From NCBI GenBank assembly GCA_934662925.1, contig CAKUKL010000104.1, forward strand, positions 1 through 5,921: a stretch of DNA of 5,921 nt, given 5' to 3'. A program made the translations under genes and the position numbers. The stretch comes from an uncultured Oscillospiraceae bacterium. GTDB taxonomy: Bacteria; Bacillota; Clostridia; Oscillospirales; Oscillospiraceae. The notes under the pieces are model-generated. The model was not told the DNA's origin. It searched no databases and saw only the letters and a program-made list of their open reading frames with translations. Positions 5,837-5,921 of this stretch are shown here, in pieces (positions within the stretch are counted from its first letter, which is position 1; each line of letters starts with the position of its first letter).

Positions 5837-5868
5837 AAAAACGCCCCGTGCCGAAGCACGAGGCGTTT
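5837..5868 (-). terminator. Intrinsic terminator after rpmB, UUCG loop
   Basis: On the minus strand AAACGCCTCGTGC pairs with GCACGGGGCGTTT (13 bp including one G-U) around a TTCG loop closed by C-G, followed by TTTTT (5841-5837). It lies 18 nt beyond the rpmB stop and faces the gpsA terminator, with about 40 nt between the two. Confidence 0.93.
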
Positions 5869-5886
5869 CAGTTTGAGATATTCAAA

Positions 5887-5921
5887 TCAAACAGCACGGG
5901 TGACCTTGCCGGAACGGAGGC
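5887..5921 (-). CDS. rpmB: 50S ribosomal protein L28 (bL28), C-terminal fragment
   Basis: Only the last ten complete codons, the stop and two bases of the preceding codon are in the window. They read LRSGKVTRAV and stop, and the partial codon ends in GC, consistent with the Cys that precedes this stretch in zinc-type L28. Known: the L28 C-terminus in Firmicutes is a close match (CLRSGKVTRA). L28 is a structural protein of the large ribosomal subunit. The gene converges on gpsA and is followed by its own UUCG-loop terminator, which supports a real gene end. Very little sequence is available, so the call rests on the distinctive C-terminal motif plus the terminator. Confidence 0.85.
   Translation of the reverse strand, partial: LRSGKVTRAV

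Noticed and set aside
4363..5859. Open frame of 498 codons on the minus strand
   Set aside because: It lies antisense to plsY and gpsA, which carry full family motifs. The composition (His/Arg/Gly/Ala-rich without motifs) is what a GC-rich coding strand gives in a shadow frame, and it has no ribosome site or promoter.

Overview
This GC-rich window looks like chromosomal core sequence from a Gram-positive Firmicute, most likely a high-GC clostridium of the Oscillospiraceae/Ruminococcaceae type. The reasons are strong AAGGAGG-type Shine-Dalgarno sites, a TTG start, near-consensus sigma-A promoters, clean hairpin/T-run terminators, the four-cysteine zinc form of ribosomal protein L32, and the order yceD-rpmF then der-plsY-gpsA. 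The taxonomic call is inference. I see no mobile element, CRISPR array, tRNA or rRNA.

Layout. Bases 1-136 (minus) are the first 45 codons of an ABC transporter ATPase, probably PotA of a spermidine/putrescine importer. It is preceded by a leader of about 230 nt (137-368) with several potential helices and a very good promoter (375-403). Bases 490-1458 (minus) encode an RluA-family 23S rRNA-type pseudouridine synthase read from a TTG start. A divergent promoter region (1459-1607) then drives that gene leftward and yceD-rpmF rightward (1608-2342); the rightward promoter is a perfect TTGACA-17-TATAAT. A 19-bp perfect terminator ends rpmF. After a second, weaker promoter comes a tightly packed operon: der (2496-3824), plsY (3827-4753) and gpsA (4750-5760), with 2-nt spacing and an ATGA overlap. 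Two terminators face each other at 5764-5868. The last 35 bases are the 3' end of rpmB (L28) on the minus strand.

How the genes work together. Most of the window serves ribosome production: rRNA pseudouridylation, YceD (linked to 23S rRNA accumulation), L32, the 50S-assembly GTPase Der, and L28. plsY and gpsA form a lipid pair. GpsA makes sn-glycerol 3-phosphate and PlsY acylates it to lysophosphatidate, the first membrane step of phospholipid synthesis. Their overlap implies coupled expression.

The least explained element is the long, potentially structured leader in front of the polyamine-type transporter. I cannot assign it to a known RNA class by eye, and it is the best candidate here for something undescribed. 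Lesser oddities are a charged, Ala/Lys/Glu/Pro-rich tail of about 90 residues on PlsY, a Met in the first P-loop of Der, and the absence of spoIVA after gpsA.
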